NCBI GenBank assembly: GCA_900551245.1
Contig: URVC01000020.1
Span: 1-64,000 of the forward strand
Direction of reading: 5' to 3'
DNA length: 64,000 nt
From: an uncultured bacterium
GTDB taxonomy: Bacteria; Verrucomicrobiota; Lentisphaeria; Victivallales; Victivallaceae
Of the stretch, positions 52,522-61,270 are shown piece after piece. The stretch's first letter is position 1, and every line of letters starts with the position of its first letter. Both the position numbers and the translations under genes were made by a program. The notes beneath the pieces were generated by a model. The model saw only the letters and a program-made list of their open reading frames with translations, searched no databases and was not told the origin of the DNA.

Positions 52522-53265
52522 ATGGAATTCACAGGAAGAACCGCATTCATCACCGGAGGCGCCTCCGGCATGGGCCTGCTCTCCGGGCAGAAGCTGGCGG
52601 AAGCGGGCGCAAACGTCGTGCTGTGCGACGTCAATCAGGCGGCGCTGGAAAAGGCGGCGGAGGGAATCCGCGCCGCAGGCGGCAACGTCCTGCCGCTGGT
52701 GGTGGACATCCGCAAGTATCCCGAAGTGGAACAGGCGGAGAAAAAGGCGGTCGAAACCTTCGGCTCGGTGGACATTCTGCTCAACTGCGCCGGCGGCATG
52801 TCCGGTCGCTGCTGCAACAACTACGCCAGCTTTGAGAAACTCCCGATCGAGGTGATCGACTGGGGGCTCGACGTCAATCTGCGCGGCGCCATCTACTGCT
52901 GCCGCGCCATTCTCGGCGGCATGATGGAGCGCCGCCGCGGCGTCATCATCAACTTCGGCTCCGTGACCGGTGAACAGGGCGGCGACGGCCCCTCGCTCGA
53001 CTACTCGGCGGAGAAGAGCGCCATGAAGGGCATGACCAAGTCGCTGGCGATTCTGGGCGCGCCGTACAACGTCCGCGCCTGCTGTGTGATTCCGGGGCCG
53101 GTGCTGACCCGCCCCGGCATGGCGAACATGAAAACCCTGCTCGGCCGGGCGGCGGAACCGATCGAACTGGTCGATTTCATCCTCTACCTCTGCTCGGACA
53201 AGGCGGCCTTCATCACCGGTTCCTCCCACGTAATCGACGGCGGCCGGCTGCTGCTCCAGCCTTGA
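52522..53265 (+). CDS. Short-chain dehydrogenase/reductase (SDR)
   Basis: This 247-residue NAD(P)-dependent oxidoreductase has TGGASGMG for cofactor binding, the NCAGG segment, and catalytic Tyr161-x-x-x-Lys165 (DYSAEKS), with Ser in FGSVTG. Classical SDRs of this size oxidise or reduce sugars and sugar alcohols. First of five cotranscribed oxidoreductase genes. Start ATG with AAGGAG upstream. Confidence 0.9.
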   Translation: MEFTGRTAFITGGASGMGLLSGQKLAEAGANVVLCDVNQAALEKAAEGIRAAGGNVLPLVVDIRKYPEVEQAEKKAVETFGSVDILLNCAGGMSGRCCNNYASFEKLPIEVIDWGLDVNLRGAIYCCRAILGGMMERRRGVIINFGSVTGEQGGDGPSLDYSAEKSAMKGMTKSLAILGAPYNVRACCVIPGPVLTRPGMANMKTLLGRAAEPIELVDFILYLCSDKAAFITGSSHVIDGGRLLLQP

Positions 53266-53292
53266 AAACCAATCCACCCAGGAGAACATGCG

Positions 53293-54291
53293 ATGAAGAA
53301 CTATCAGATCATCATGGAGTCGGTCAGCAACGCGACGCTCAAGGAGACGGAGACTCCGGAACTCAAGCCGGATCAGGTGTTGATCCGCAATTTCTACACC
53401 GTGGTCAGCGCCGGCACCGAACGCGCCTGGTCGATGGATATGCCGAACGCCCACTCCACCTTCCCCTACATGCCGGGCTACTGCGGCGCGGGGGAAGTGG
53501 TTCAGGTCGGCGACGCGGTCAGCAAAGTCAAAGTCGGCGACCGGGTGGTGGTCAACTGGGCGGGACACCAGCTCTATTCGGTCAAAGATGAGAATCTGGT
53601 CCGCATTCCGGAGAAGGTGAGCATGCTCGACGCCGCATTCGCCCACATCGCCTCGTTCTCCTTCAACGGCGTGCGCAAGCTCCATCTCGAAATCGGCGAA
53701 AGCGCCATGGTCGCCGGTCAGGGCATTCTCGGCGTGTTCGCGCTGCAGGTTGCCCTGCTCTGCGGTGCGGTGCCGATGATCGTCTCCGACTTCTCGCCCG
53801 AACGGCGCGCGCTGGCGATGAAGCTCGGCGCGGACTACGCGCTCAACCCCGGCGACAAGGACTACCTTGACCAGATCCGCGAGATCACCGGCGGCGAAGG
53901 GGTCCGGGCGATCGTCGAAGTCACCGGCAGCGCCGCCGCGCTCCAGCAGGCACTGGAGTACGTCGCCTGGGAGGGGCGGATTGCCCTGCTCGGCTGCACC
54001 CGGGTTTCCGACGTGCCGATCGACTTCTACAAATACGTGCACCGGCGCGGCGTCCAGCTCTTCGGCGCGCACACCCACAGCCGGGCAAAGCTGGAATCCG
54101 CCCCGTACCACTGGACCGAGCAGGACGATTACCGCGCCTTTCTGAAACTGGTCGCCAACGGCAAGATCAAGGCCAGTCCGATCATTTCGGAGATCGTCTC
54201 CCCGCAGAAGGCGCACGAGATCTACCGGATGCTCGCGGAAGAGAAGAATCCGCCGATGGGAATCGTCTTCGACTGGACGACTCTGGCGTAA
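53293..54291 (+). CDS. Medium-chain dehydrogenase-like oxidoreductase
   Basis: This 332-residue MDR-superfamily protein has an N-terminal catalytic domain (GYCGAGEVVQVGD) and a Rossmann fold (VAGQGILGVFALQ). The usual zinc-binding Cys is absent (VVSAGTERAW), so it is either zinc-independent or catalytically altered. Members with SAGTER act on sugars or amino alcohols. The second gene of the operon, 27 bases after the SDR stop, with AGGAG upstream. Confidence 0.87.
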   Translation: MKNYQIIMESVSNATLKETETPELKPDQVLIRNFYTVVSAGTERAWSMDMPNAHSTFPYMPGYCGAGEVVQVGDAVSKVKVGDRVVVNWAGHQLYSVKDENLVRIPEKVSMLDAAFAHIASFSFNGVRKLHLEIGESAMVAGQGILGVFALQVALLCGAVPMIVSDFSPERRALAMKLGADYALNPGDKDYLDQIREITGGEGVRAIVEVTGSAAALQQALEYVAWEGRIALLGCTRVSDVPIDFYKYVHRRGVQLFGAHTHSRAKLESAPYHWTEQDDYRAFLKLVANGKIKASPIISEIVSPQKAHEIYRMLAEEKNPPMGIVFDWTTLA

Positions 54292-54324
54292 CATCATTCC
54301 CCTTGAAATCCAGGAAGAATCAAG

Positions 54325-55356
54325 ATGAAAAAGAGACTCAAAATCGCTCAGATCGGCGTCCGCCACGAACATGCCGAAGGCAAGATGGCGACGATGCGCA
54401 CCATGCCGGAGGAGTTCGAGATCGTCGGCGTTTGCGCGGAATCCCCCGCCGACCGCGAAACCTTCGGGCGGCGCGCCTGCTACGAGGGGCTGCGGTGGAT
54501 GTCGCAGGAAGAGATTCTCAACTATCCCGGCCTCGACGCCGTCGCGGTGGAGACCGAGATGACCGAACTTGTGCCGACCGCCATGCGCTGCGCCGAACGC
54601 GGCCTTCCCATGCACATGGACAAGCCCGGCGGCGAAAACCTCGAGGAGTTCGACAAACTGCTCGACCTCTGCCGCAAAAACCACGTCATTCTGCAGATGG
54701 CCTACATGTTCCGCGGCAATCCGGCAATCCAGTTCTGCATCGAAGCCGCCCGCAAAGGGTGGTTCGGGCAGATCTTCGAAGTCTACACCTCGATGAGCCG
54801 GGGGCGGGACAGTCAGCCGTTCCGCCAGTGGCTCTCCACCTACCGGGGCGGCGGCATCTTCGACTTCGGCTCGCACCTGGTCGACATCCTCATCTCGATG
54901 CTCGGCGCGCCGGACCGGATCGTCTCCTTCCAGCAGCAGCTCGATGCGGACGGCCTCAACGACAACGGCCACGCGGTATTGCTCTATCCGAAGACGATCG
55001 CCACGATCCAGACCGCGCTGCAGCAGGCGGACGGTCAGCGTTCCCGCCGCCTCTTCGTCAGCGGCACCAACGCGACCTTCGAACTCTGCCCGCTCGAACA
55101 GGGCTACATCGCCTACCCGAAGTTCAACGACACGCCGCTCTCGGCGCGATTCTTCCTCAAGGAGGGGAACGAATCCTTCGCCGCGGGGGAACACATGCTC
55201 ACCTTCGGCCCGATGCGCGACCGCTACATCGACCAGCTGGAGGATTTCGCGGCATACCTCCGGGGCGAGAAGCAGAATCCCTACACGCTGGAGCACGAGC
55301 ACCTGGTCCAGAAGACGGTTCTCGCCGTTTCCGGCTACACCGAATGGAAGAAATGA
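54325..55356 (+). CDS. Gfo/Idh/MocA-family oxidoreductase 1
   Basis: This 343-residue sugar dehydrogenase-like protein has the Rossmann N-terminus IAQIGVRHEHAEGKM. That is a degenerate Gly motif, and the paralogue shares it. MDKPGG stands in place of the common EKP motif and keeps the catalytic Lys. GGGIFDFGSHLVD, in the C-terminal domain, holds the catalytic His. It probably acts on a sugar or cyclitol. It is followed directly by its paralogue; its stop overlaps an ATG (ATGA), although the better start of the next gene lies 15 bases further on. Confidence 0.87.
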   Translation: MKKRLKIAQIGVRHEHAEGKMATMRTMPEEFEIVGVCAESPADRETFGRRACYEGLRWMSQEEILNYPGLDAVAVETEMTELVPTAMRCAERGLPMHMDKPGGENLEEFDKLLDLCRKNHVILQMAYMFRGNPAIQFCIEAARKGWFGQIFEVYTSMSRGRDSQPFRQWLSTYRGGGIFDFGSHLVDILISMLGAPDRIVSFQQQLDADGLNDNGHAVLLYPKTIATIQTALQQADGQRSRRLFVSGTNATFELCPLEQGYIAYPKFNDTPLSARFFLKEGNESFAAGEHMLTFGPMRDRYIDQLEDFAAYLRGEKQNPYTLEHEHLVQKTVLAVSGYTEWKK

Positions 55357-55370
55357 CGGAGACGTTCCCG

Positions 55371-56384
55371 ATGGAAAAGATCAAAATCGCTCAGATCGGC
55401 GTCTGTCACGAACACGCCTCCGGCAAGATCACCGCACTGCGCCGGTTGCCGGAGCTGTTTGAAATCGTCGGCGTCGTCGACGATAACGCCACCTCAACCA
55501 CACCGAAATTTTCCGGGAAAAACCTTCAGCCCTACGAAGGGTTGAAGTGGATGACCGAAGAGGAGGTGCTGAACTATCCCGGCCTGCAGGCGGTCGCGGT
55601 GGAGGTGCCGAACAACGAACTCGTGCCGACCGCGCTCCGCTGCATGGAGCACAATCTGGCCATGCACATGGACAAACCGGCGGGCGAAGACCTTGCCCTC
55701 TACCGTAAACTGCTCGACGGCTGCCGCGAACGGAATCTGCCGTTCCAGATGGGATTCATGTTCCGCGGCAACCCGGCGTTTCAGTTCTGCATCGCCGCAA
55801 TCCGGGAGAAGCTGATCGGCGAGGTGTTCGAAATCGAAGCCGACATGAACCACAACTACGGCGGCGATGAGTACCAGGAGTACATCGGTAAGTTCCGGGG
55901 CGGAATCATGTACAACCTCGGCTGTCACCTGATCGACTTCGTCGCCGCCGCCATGGGCCGCCCGGAGAAGGTGACCCCCTTCCTGAAATCCGCCCCCGGC
56001 TGCCCGGAAACTATCCGGAACAGCTGCATGGCGGTGCTGGAGTATCCGCACGCTTCGGTGACGCTGCGTTCCAGCAGCAGGGCGCCCGGGTGCCAGCGCC
56101 GGATGCGGATCGCCGGGAGCAAGGGGGTGATCGAATTCAGCCCCCTGGAGCGGTTTGACGGCCGTCCGGTGGAGCTTTCGCTCTCGCTCGGCGAGAACTC
56201 CGGGAGTTTCCCGGCGGGCGAACACACCCTCCGCTTCCCGCCGCAGACCGACCGGTATGTGGAGCAGTTCAAAGAGCTGGCGAAGGTGATCCGCGGCGAG
56301 GCGCAGAGCACTTACAGTTACGATCACGACTATCTGGTACACGAAATCACTCTGGCGGCAGCCGGATACACTCAATGGAGGTAA
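55371..56384 (+). CDS. Gfo/Idh/MocA-family oxidoreductase 2
   Basis: This 337-residue paralogue of the preceding gene starts IKIAQIGVCHEHASGKI and shares MDKPAGED and GGIMYNLGCHLIDF. I chose ATG 55371, which matches the neighbouring paralogue's N-terminus; ATG 55353, overlapping the previous stop, is possible. The longer frame that continues upstream only overlaps the previous gene and is not coding. Two tandem Gfo/Idh proteins may act on successive or alternative substrates. Confidence 0.87.
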   Translation: MEKIKIAQIGVCHEHASGKITALRRLPELFEIVGVVDDNATSTTPKFSGKNLQPYEGLKWMTEEEVLNYPGLQAVAVEVPNNELVPTALRCMEHNLAMHMDKPAGEDLALYRKLLDGCRERNLPFQMGFMFRGNPAFQFCIAAIREKLIGEVFEIEADMNHNYGGDEYQEYIGKFRGGIMYNLGCHLIDFVAAAMGRPEKVTPFLKSAPGCPETIRNSCMAVLEYPHASVTLRSSSRAPGCQRRMRIAGSKGVIEFSPLERFDGRPVELSLSLGENSGSFPAGEHTLRFPPQTDRYVEQFKELAKVIRGEAQSTYSYDHDYLVHEITLAAAGYTQWR

Positions 56385-56387
56385 CCC

Positions 56388-57347
56388 ATGTATGCAATGA
56401 TTTTTGACGACAAACAGAACTTCGTCTGGAGCGAGGTGCCGGATCCGGTCCGCAAAGAGGGCGAAGTGCTGATCGACGTCCACGCGGCGGCGGTCAACCG
56501 CGCCGACCTGATGCAGAAGGACGGCTGCTACGCGTCGCCGCCGGACTGGCCGCAGTGGTGCGGTCTCGAAGTCTCCGGCGTGGTGCTCGAAGCCCCGGCG
56601 GACGCGGCGGTGAAACCCGGCGACAAGGTGTGCGCCCTGCTCGGCGGCGGCGGCTATTCGCAGAAGGTCACGGTGCCGGCGGGCATGGTCATCCCGATTC
56701 CGGAAGGGCTTTCGATGATTGAAGCGGCCTCGCTGCCGGAGGTATGGTGCACGGTCTACCTCAACTTGAAACAGGAGGCCGGCGGCATGAAGCCGGGCGA
56801 CGTCTTCTACATGCAGGCGGGAGCCAGCGGCGTCGGACTGGCGGCGATTCAGTTCGCCAAGCAGATGGGGGCGGAGGTCATCACCACGATCGACTCGCCG
56901 GAGAAGGCGGAATTCGTCCGCCGCCTCGGCGCGGACTACGTGCTCGACTACCGCAAGGAGGATGTCCGCCCGGTGATCGAAGCGCATCCGCCGACCGTCG
57001 CGCTGGACTGCATCGGCGGCAAGCTGATGGGCGAATGCTTCCGCAACATGGTCTTCGGCGGGCGCTGGATCATGATCGCCACGATGGGCGGCGCGGAGAC
57101 CACCATCAACCTCGAAACGGTCTGGCGGAAACGCATCCGGCTCATCGGCAGCACCCTGCGCAGCCGCACTCCGGAGGAGAAGAGCAACATCCTGCACGCC
57201 TTGCAGCGGGAGCTCTGGCCGCTCTTCACCGCCGGGAAACTGGTCACCAACATCCACGCGGTGTTCCCGATTCAGCAGGTGAACGAAGCGCACGGCGTGC
57301 TCCGCCGCTGTGAAAACATCGGCAAAGTGGTCCTGACGATGAAATAA
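56388..57347 (+). CDS. NADPH:quinone reductase-like oxidoreductase (MDR)
   Basis: This 319-residue zinc-independent MDR resembles QOR/PIG3 proteins: VHAAAVNRADLMQKDG near the N-terminus and QAGASGVGLAAIQFAK in the Rossmann domain. It reduces quinones or other electron acceptors with NADPH in characterised relatives. The last gene of the operon; its start follows the previous stop by 3 bases with GGAGG upstream. Closed by the terminator at 57370-57411. Confidence 0.9.
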   Translation: MYAMIFDDKQNFVWSEVPDPVRKEGEVLIDVHAAAVNRADLMQKDGCYASPPDWPQWCGLEVSGVVLEAPADAAVKPGDKVCALLGGGGYSQKVTVPAGMVIPIPEGLSMIEAASLPEVWCTVYLNLKQEAGGMKPGDVFYMQAGASGVGLAAIQFAKQMGAEVITTIDSPEKAEFVRRLGADYVLDYRKEDVRPVIEAHPPTVALDCIGGKLMGECFRNMVFGGRWIMIATMGGAETTINLETVWRKRIRLIGSTLRSRTPEEKSNILHALQRELWPLFTAGKLVTNIHAVFPIQQVNEAHGVLRRCENIGKVVLTMK

Positions 57348-57369
57348 CTCCTCCGTTCAGGGAAAAAAG

Positions 57370-57411
57370 AAAACTGCAGCAAAGCGTCAAGCTCCTGCTG
57401 CAGTTTTTTTT
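57370..57411. terminator. Bidirectional rho-independent terminator
   Basis: AAAACTGCAGCA pairs with TGCTGCAGTTTT around a 14-base loop and runs into eight T. It separates the oxidoreductase operon from the convergent methyltransferase-like gene. Confidence 0.88.
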
Positions 57412-57424
57412 CATCCAGCCCGGC

Positions 57425-57919
57425 TCATGGTTTCCACGGAGTCAGGCGCGGCAGATAGCGGGGGACATGCCGACAATACTCCTCGTATTCGGCACCGAAG
57501 CGTTTGCGTAGTCCCGGCTCCTCGGAATAGACAAAGTAAACCGCATTGATCAGCACGAACAATAAAAACCAGAGTGCAATCGCGCCGGATTGCGCACCAA
57601 TCGCCTCGGCAAGAAGAATCATGAACACACCGCTCAGCATCGGATTGCGAACATGGGCGTAGGGCCCGCAGACCACCAGTTTCCGAGTCGGATTCCACGG
57701 GGCGAGAGTTCCTTTTCCGACCCGCACCAGAAGCGTGATCGTCCAGCACAGCAGCCACAATCCAACTCCGCCCAGCAGGAGAGCCGGCAGCAGCAGCCAG
57801 CTTTTCCACGCTTCATTCGGTGCAGTAAAGGTAAACCACAGAAACGTCGGAATCACGACGGTAACAGTGAAAGGCAATACAAGAATCGCCCGGATCTGCT
57901 GAAAGAGTTCCGTTCTCAT
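57425..57919 (-). CDS. Isoprenylcysteine carboxyl methyltransferase-family membrane protein
   Basis: The product is about 164 residues from the ATG at 57919 (AGGAG upstream); ATGs at 57952 and 57949 are possible. Four or five membrane segments are visible. GPYAHVRNPMLSG and YEEYCRHVPRYLPRL match the ICMT/PEMT-type S-adenosylmethionine-dependent membrane methyltransferases. In bacteria these have varied or unknown substrates. Monocistronic. Confidence 0.78.
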   Translation of the reverse strand: MRTELFQQIRAILVLPFTVTVVIPTFLWFTFTAPNEAWKSWLLLPALLLGGVGLWLLCWTITLLVRVGKGTLAPWNPTRKLVVCGPYAHVRNPMLSGVFMILLAEAIGAQSGAIALWFLLFVLINAVYFVYSEEPGLRKRFGAEYEEYCRHVPRYLPRLTPWKP

Positions 57920-57966
57920 TAAACCGTTTTCTCCTGCCTGATCTCCCATCATTCCACGCCGTCACG

Positions 57967-59640
57967 CTACAGCCGGAAGATCGACCCGATCTTCCGCCCC
58001 AGCATCGCCCCCGCCGCCGCCAGTGTCGCCGCCAGAAACAGCATCGCCCAGACGCCGAACGCGCACGCGATGTATGCCCCGGAGCCGAGGATCTGCGACA
58101 GCTCGTAGATCGCCCGGGTGATCGGGTAATACTGCGCCTTCTGCGCCAGAATCAGCGAATCGGAGACCTCCAGCATCGAGAAACTGAAAGCGAACAGCGC
58201 CCCGACGATCACATTCGCCAGCACCAGCGGCAACGTGATCTTGCGCAACACCCGCCACGGACCGGCGCCGCAGTTGCGCGCGGCGTTCTCCAGTTCCTCA
58301 GGGGTCTGCTCCAGCCCGGCGCTGACCGACCGGACCACGTAAGGCAGCCGCCGCACCGCGTAGGCGACCGCCAGCAGCCACATCGGATTCTCCACCGGGT
58401 TGAAGTACTCCGCCGCCCAGCGGTATTTGACCGACATGCCGAGGAAGCCGAAGGCGATCACAATCCCCGGTACCGCCAGCGGCAGCATCGCCAGCAAATC
58501 GGCGAGCGCACTGCCGCGCAACTTCCAGCGCACCGCGGCGAGCGCGGTAAGAACGCCGGCCGCCACAGCGAAGAGCATCGCGAGAAGGGCGTAACGCAGA
58601 CTGTTGATGATGCTCGGCACCACCACCTTGTTCGAAAGCGCGTTTTCGAAGTGGAGAAGCGTGAATCCCTCCGGCAGAACCGTCCCGTACCAGCGCATCG
58701 TAAACGCGGTCAGAACCAGCGCGATATGCGGCAGAGCCGCGAGGAAACTCACCAGCAGGAATGCCGCCGTCGGCAGAAAACGGCGCCACCCGGCAAGAGG
58801 CAGAGCGGAACTCCCGGCGCTGCCTTTGACCGAGGAGTTCGCCGCGTTGCCGCCCAGCGCGAACTTTCCGGCGAGGTACATCACCGCCGCAAAAAAGAGC
58901 ATCACAACCACCAGTGCGTAGGGGACCGGATTGGTTTCCAGCTCCATGATTCCGTTGAAGATCTGCACCGCGGTGGTGCGGTTGTAGCCGAACATCAACG
59001 GCGTGCCGAGTTCGGTAAAACTCCAGACCAGCACGATGCTCCCGCCGGCGAGAATGCCCGGCTTGAGCAGCGGCAGCGTAATCCGGGTGAAGCGCATCCA
59101 CCACCCGGCGCCGAGGTTGCGCCCCGCCTCGTTCAGCGCCGGATCGACGTTGCCGAGCGCGGTCACCAGATTGAGGTAGAGAATCGGGTAGAGGTGGAGC
59201 GCCTCAATGAGACAGACCGACCAGAACCTCCCCTCCCCGCCGAGAAAATCCACCGCCGGAAATCCCATCCGCACCAGCAGAGTATTGACCACGCCGTAGT
59301 GGCCGAGAATCTGTTGAAATCCGAGCGCTCCGACGAAGGGCGGCAGAATCATCGGCAGCATCATCAAGAGACTGCACCAGCTCTTGAGCGGGAACTCATA
59401 CCGGTCGTAGAGCAACGCCAGCGGGAGCGAAATCACGAACACCATGCCGGTGGTCACCAGCGCGATGAGGAAACTGTTCCACAGCCCCTCGACGTAGATG
59501 TAACTGCGGAACACTTCGCGCAGCAGCTGCCAGTCCAGCCCCACCTCGACCACGGTGTAGACCGGGCCGACCAGAAAGAGCAGCAGAAAGAGCGCGACCG
59601 CGCCGAGCAGAAGATATTGTATAAAACGAAGCGGTGTCAT
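57967..59640 (-). CDS. ABC importer permease with two fused transmembrane domains
   Basis: This 557-residue protein has about 12 membrane segments, with two EAA loops (NEAGRNLGAGWWMRFTRI; ENAARNCGAGPWRVLRKI). Fused two-domain permeases of this sort occur in FbpB (iron) and ThiP systems. The ATG at 59640 overlaps the stop of the binding-protein gene by four bases. The imported solute is uncertain; iron or phosphonate/amine systems share this architecture. Confidence 0.88.
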   Translation of the reverse strand: MTPLRFIQYLLLGAVALFLLLFLVGPVYTVVEVGLDWQLLREVFRSYIYVEGLWNSFLIALVTTGMVFVISLPLALLYDRYEFPLKSWCSLLMMLPMILPPFVGALGFQQILGHYGVVNTLLVRMGFPAVDFLGGEGRFWSVCLIEALHLYPILYLNLVTALGNVDPALNEAGRNLGAGWWMRFTRITLPLLKPGILAGGSIVLVWSFTELGTPLMFGYNRTTAVQIFNGIMELETNPVPYALVVVMLFFAAVMYLAGKFALGGNAANSSVKGSAGSSALPLAGWRRFLPTAAFLLVSFLAALPHIALVLTAFTMRWYGTVLPEGFTLLHFENALSNKVVVPSIINSLRYALLAMLFAVAAGVLTALAAVRWKLRGSALADLLAMLPLAVPGIVIAFGFLGMSVKYRWAAEYFNPVENPMWLLAVAYAVRRLPYVVRSVSAGLEQTPEELENAARNCGAGPWRVLRKITLPLVLANVIVGALFAFSFSMLEVSDSLILAQKAQYYPITRAIYELSQILGSGAYIACAFGVWAMLFLAATLAAAGAMLGRKIGSIFRL

Positions 59641-61268
59641 TTTCCCTCCCGCGCCAGCCGAGCGGCCTCCAGATAGTTGTGCCGGGCCTGATCGCTCCAC
59701 TTCCGGCAGAGCGCCGCCACCTCAACAGCAGAAAGTCCGCTCTCACCCCGGAGCGCGGCGGCGGCTTCCGCTGCGCCGGAATAGGGGAACGGCAGCCGGC
59801 AGAATGCGGCATACGCCTGCGGCACCTTCTCCGGCCCGCCCGCCTCGATGATCGCCTTCCACGCCGCCTGCAGTTCCGGCTGCGGCTCCAGCGCGATGCA
59901 GCGCAGCAGAATGCGGAGCAGACTGTAGTAGGGCGCAGTCCACGCCGGGCGGTAGGTGAAACTCGCCCCCGATTCGTAGGGGTTGTAGTCCGGGTCGGAA
60001 CGGAATTCGCGGTACTTCTCCTGGTAGAGGTCGCGGCGGATCGGCGGCCGCCGGAGCGCGTGCTTGCGCGGCCCACCGGGCGTCCCGACCTTGAACGCGT
60101 GCAGTTTCTGCCCCTCCGGAGAAAGCAGGAAGTCGATGAACGCCTGCGCCGCCGGACGGTTCGGCGCGCCGCGCAGCAGCTGCACCGGGTCGGCGGAGAC
60201 CGCCGTTCCTCCCTTCGGCGCGACGTAGAAGAAGTGCGGTTTGTCGTCGAACTGAAGCGCGTTCCACTCCTGCTCGGTGAATCCGTAGGTATCGATCGCC
60301 ATTCCGGCGGCGGCGTTGCCGGTCGCCACGTCGTGCGGAACCTTTCCGGCCGCATCGGTGAGGTTTCGGGCGTTGCCGAAAATCTGTTTAATGAGGTTCA
60401 GCCCGTTCTCCCACCCCTTCTCCGGCGAACCGGCCTCGGCCATGCACTGCTGAATGATGATTTCGAAACATTTGTTGGCCGAACCGGATTTCGACGGGTC
60501 CGCCAGCACCAGCGTGTTGAAGAACCGCGCCTGCCCGAGATCCCGCCAGGCCGCGGGCGGAGTCGGGTCGCTCAACTCGGCCACCCGGTCCCGGTTGTAG
60601 CAGATGCCGAAGGTCGAAAGCACCACGCCGTAGTAACGCCCCTGCGGGTCGTAGAGATTGTCGCCGCCGAACTGCGGCGGAATCAGCTCCGGCGAGAGCA
60701 GTTCCGGATGGCGCTCCTTCACGCCGCCGTCGACGGCGTATCCGCGCGCCGCCTGACGCGCCATGTCGAAGGTGCCGCCGCCGGCCATCAGGTCGATGCC
60801 GATGCCGACCTCCGAGGCGAGAAAGAGGGCGCGGGCCCGCTTCGCCGCCGGAGAGGCATCCGGATCGGTGTCGGTTCGCGGATTGGCGAAGGCGGCGGCG
60901 ATTTCATCGGTCCACTCGCCGTTGGCCGGATCGCTCTCGAAGTACCGGCGAAACTCCGCCTCGAAGCGGTCGGCAATGTAGCGGACGATGTCGCTGGTCC
61001 CTCCGGGCGAACGGAAATCCAGCTCGATCTCCCGCCCGAACTTTTCACGGTAATAGCGCCGGAACGCCTGCTCATATTCGTAGCGGATCGATTCATTGTG
61101 GGCGGAGATGATGACCAGCTTCTCCACCTCCTCCGCGGGCGGATTCCCTTTCTCCGCCTCCGTTTCCGGAACGACGGCGGAGGGACTCCCCGCCCCCGGA
61201 CGGAGCAGCAGCGGAATCGCCAGCAGAGCCAGCACCGGCAGCGCGGCAAGCAGCATTTTTCTGATCAT
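59637..61268 (-). CDS. Large ABC-importer substrate-binding protein
   Basis: This 543-residue periplasmic protein has an uncleaved-looking N-terminal membrane segment (MLLAALPVLALLAIPLLL). A family-1-type binding fold follows (VVLSTFGICYNRDRVAEL; SADPVQLLRGAPNRPAAQAF). It is 150-200 residues longer than FbpA/AfuA-type proteins. The extra length is an insert at about 90-170 and a helical C-terminal tail of about 130 residues. Middle gene of the ABC operon, with ATGA overlap to the permease. Confidence 0.85.
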   Translation of the reverse strand: MIRKMLLAALPVLALLAIPLLLRPGAGSPSAVVPETEAEKGNPPAEEVEKLVIISAHNESIRYEYEQAFRRYYREKFGREIELDFRSPGGTSDIVRYIADRFEAEFRRYFESDPANGEWTDEIAAAFANPRTDTDPDASPAAKRARALFLASEVGIGIDLMAGGGTFDMARQAARGYAVDGGVKERHPELLSPELIPPQFGGDNLYDPQGRYYGVVLSTFGICYNRDRVAELSDPTPPAAWRDLGQARFFNTLVLADPSKSGSANKCFEIIIQQCMAEAGSPEKGWENGLNLIKQIFGNARNLTDAAGKVPHDVATGNAAAGMAIDTYGFTEQEWNALQFDDKPHFFYVAPKGGTAVSADPVQLLRGAPNRPAAQAFIDFLLSPEGQKLHAFKVGTPGGPRKHALRRPPIRRDLYQEKYREFRSDPDYNPYESGASFTYRPAWTAPYYSLLRILLRCIALEPQPELQAAWKAIIEAGGPEKVPQAYAAFCRLPFPYSGAAEAAAALRGESGLSAVEVAALCRKWSDQARHNYLEAARLAREGK

Positions 61269-61270
61269 GA

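Noticed and set aside
52399..55302. 967-codon open frame opposite the SDR, MDR and Gfo/Idh genes
   Set aside because: It spans three clear genes on the other strand, which cannot be one functional gene.
54303..56384. 693-residue fusion of the two Gfo/Idh proteins
   Set aside because: Only the second half matches the family; the first half is an out-of-frame reading of the first paralogue.
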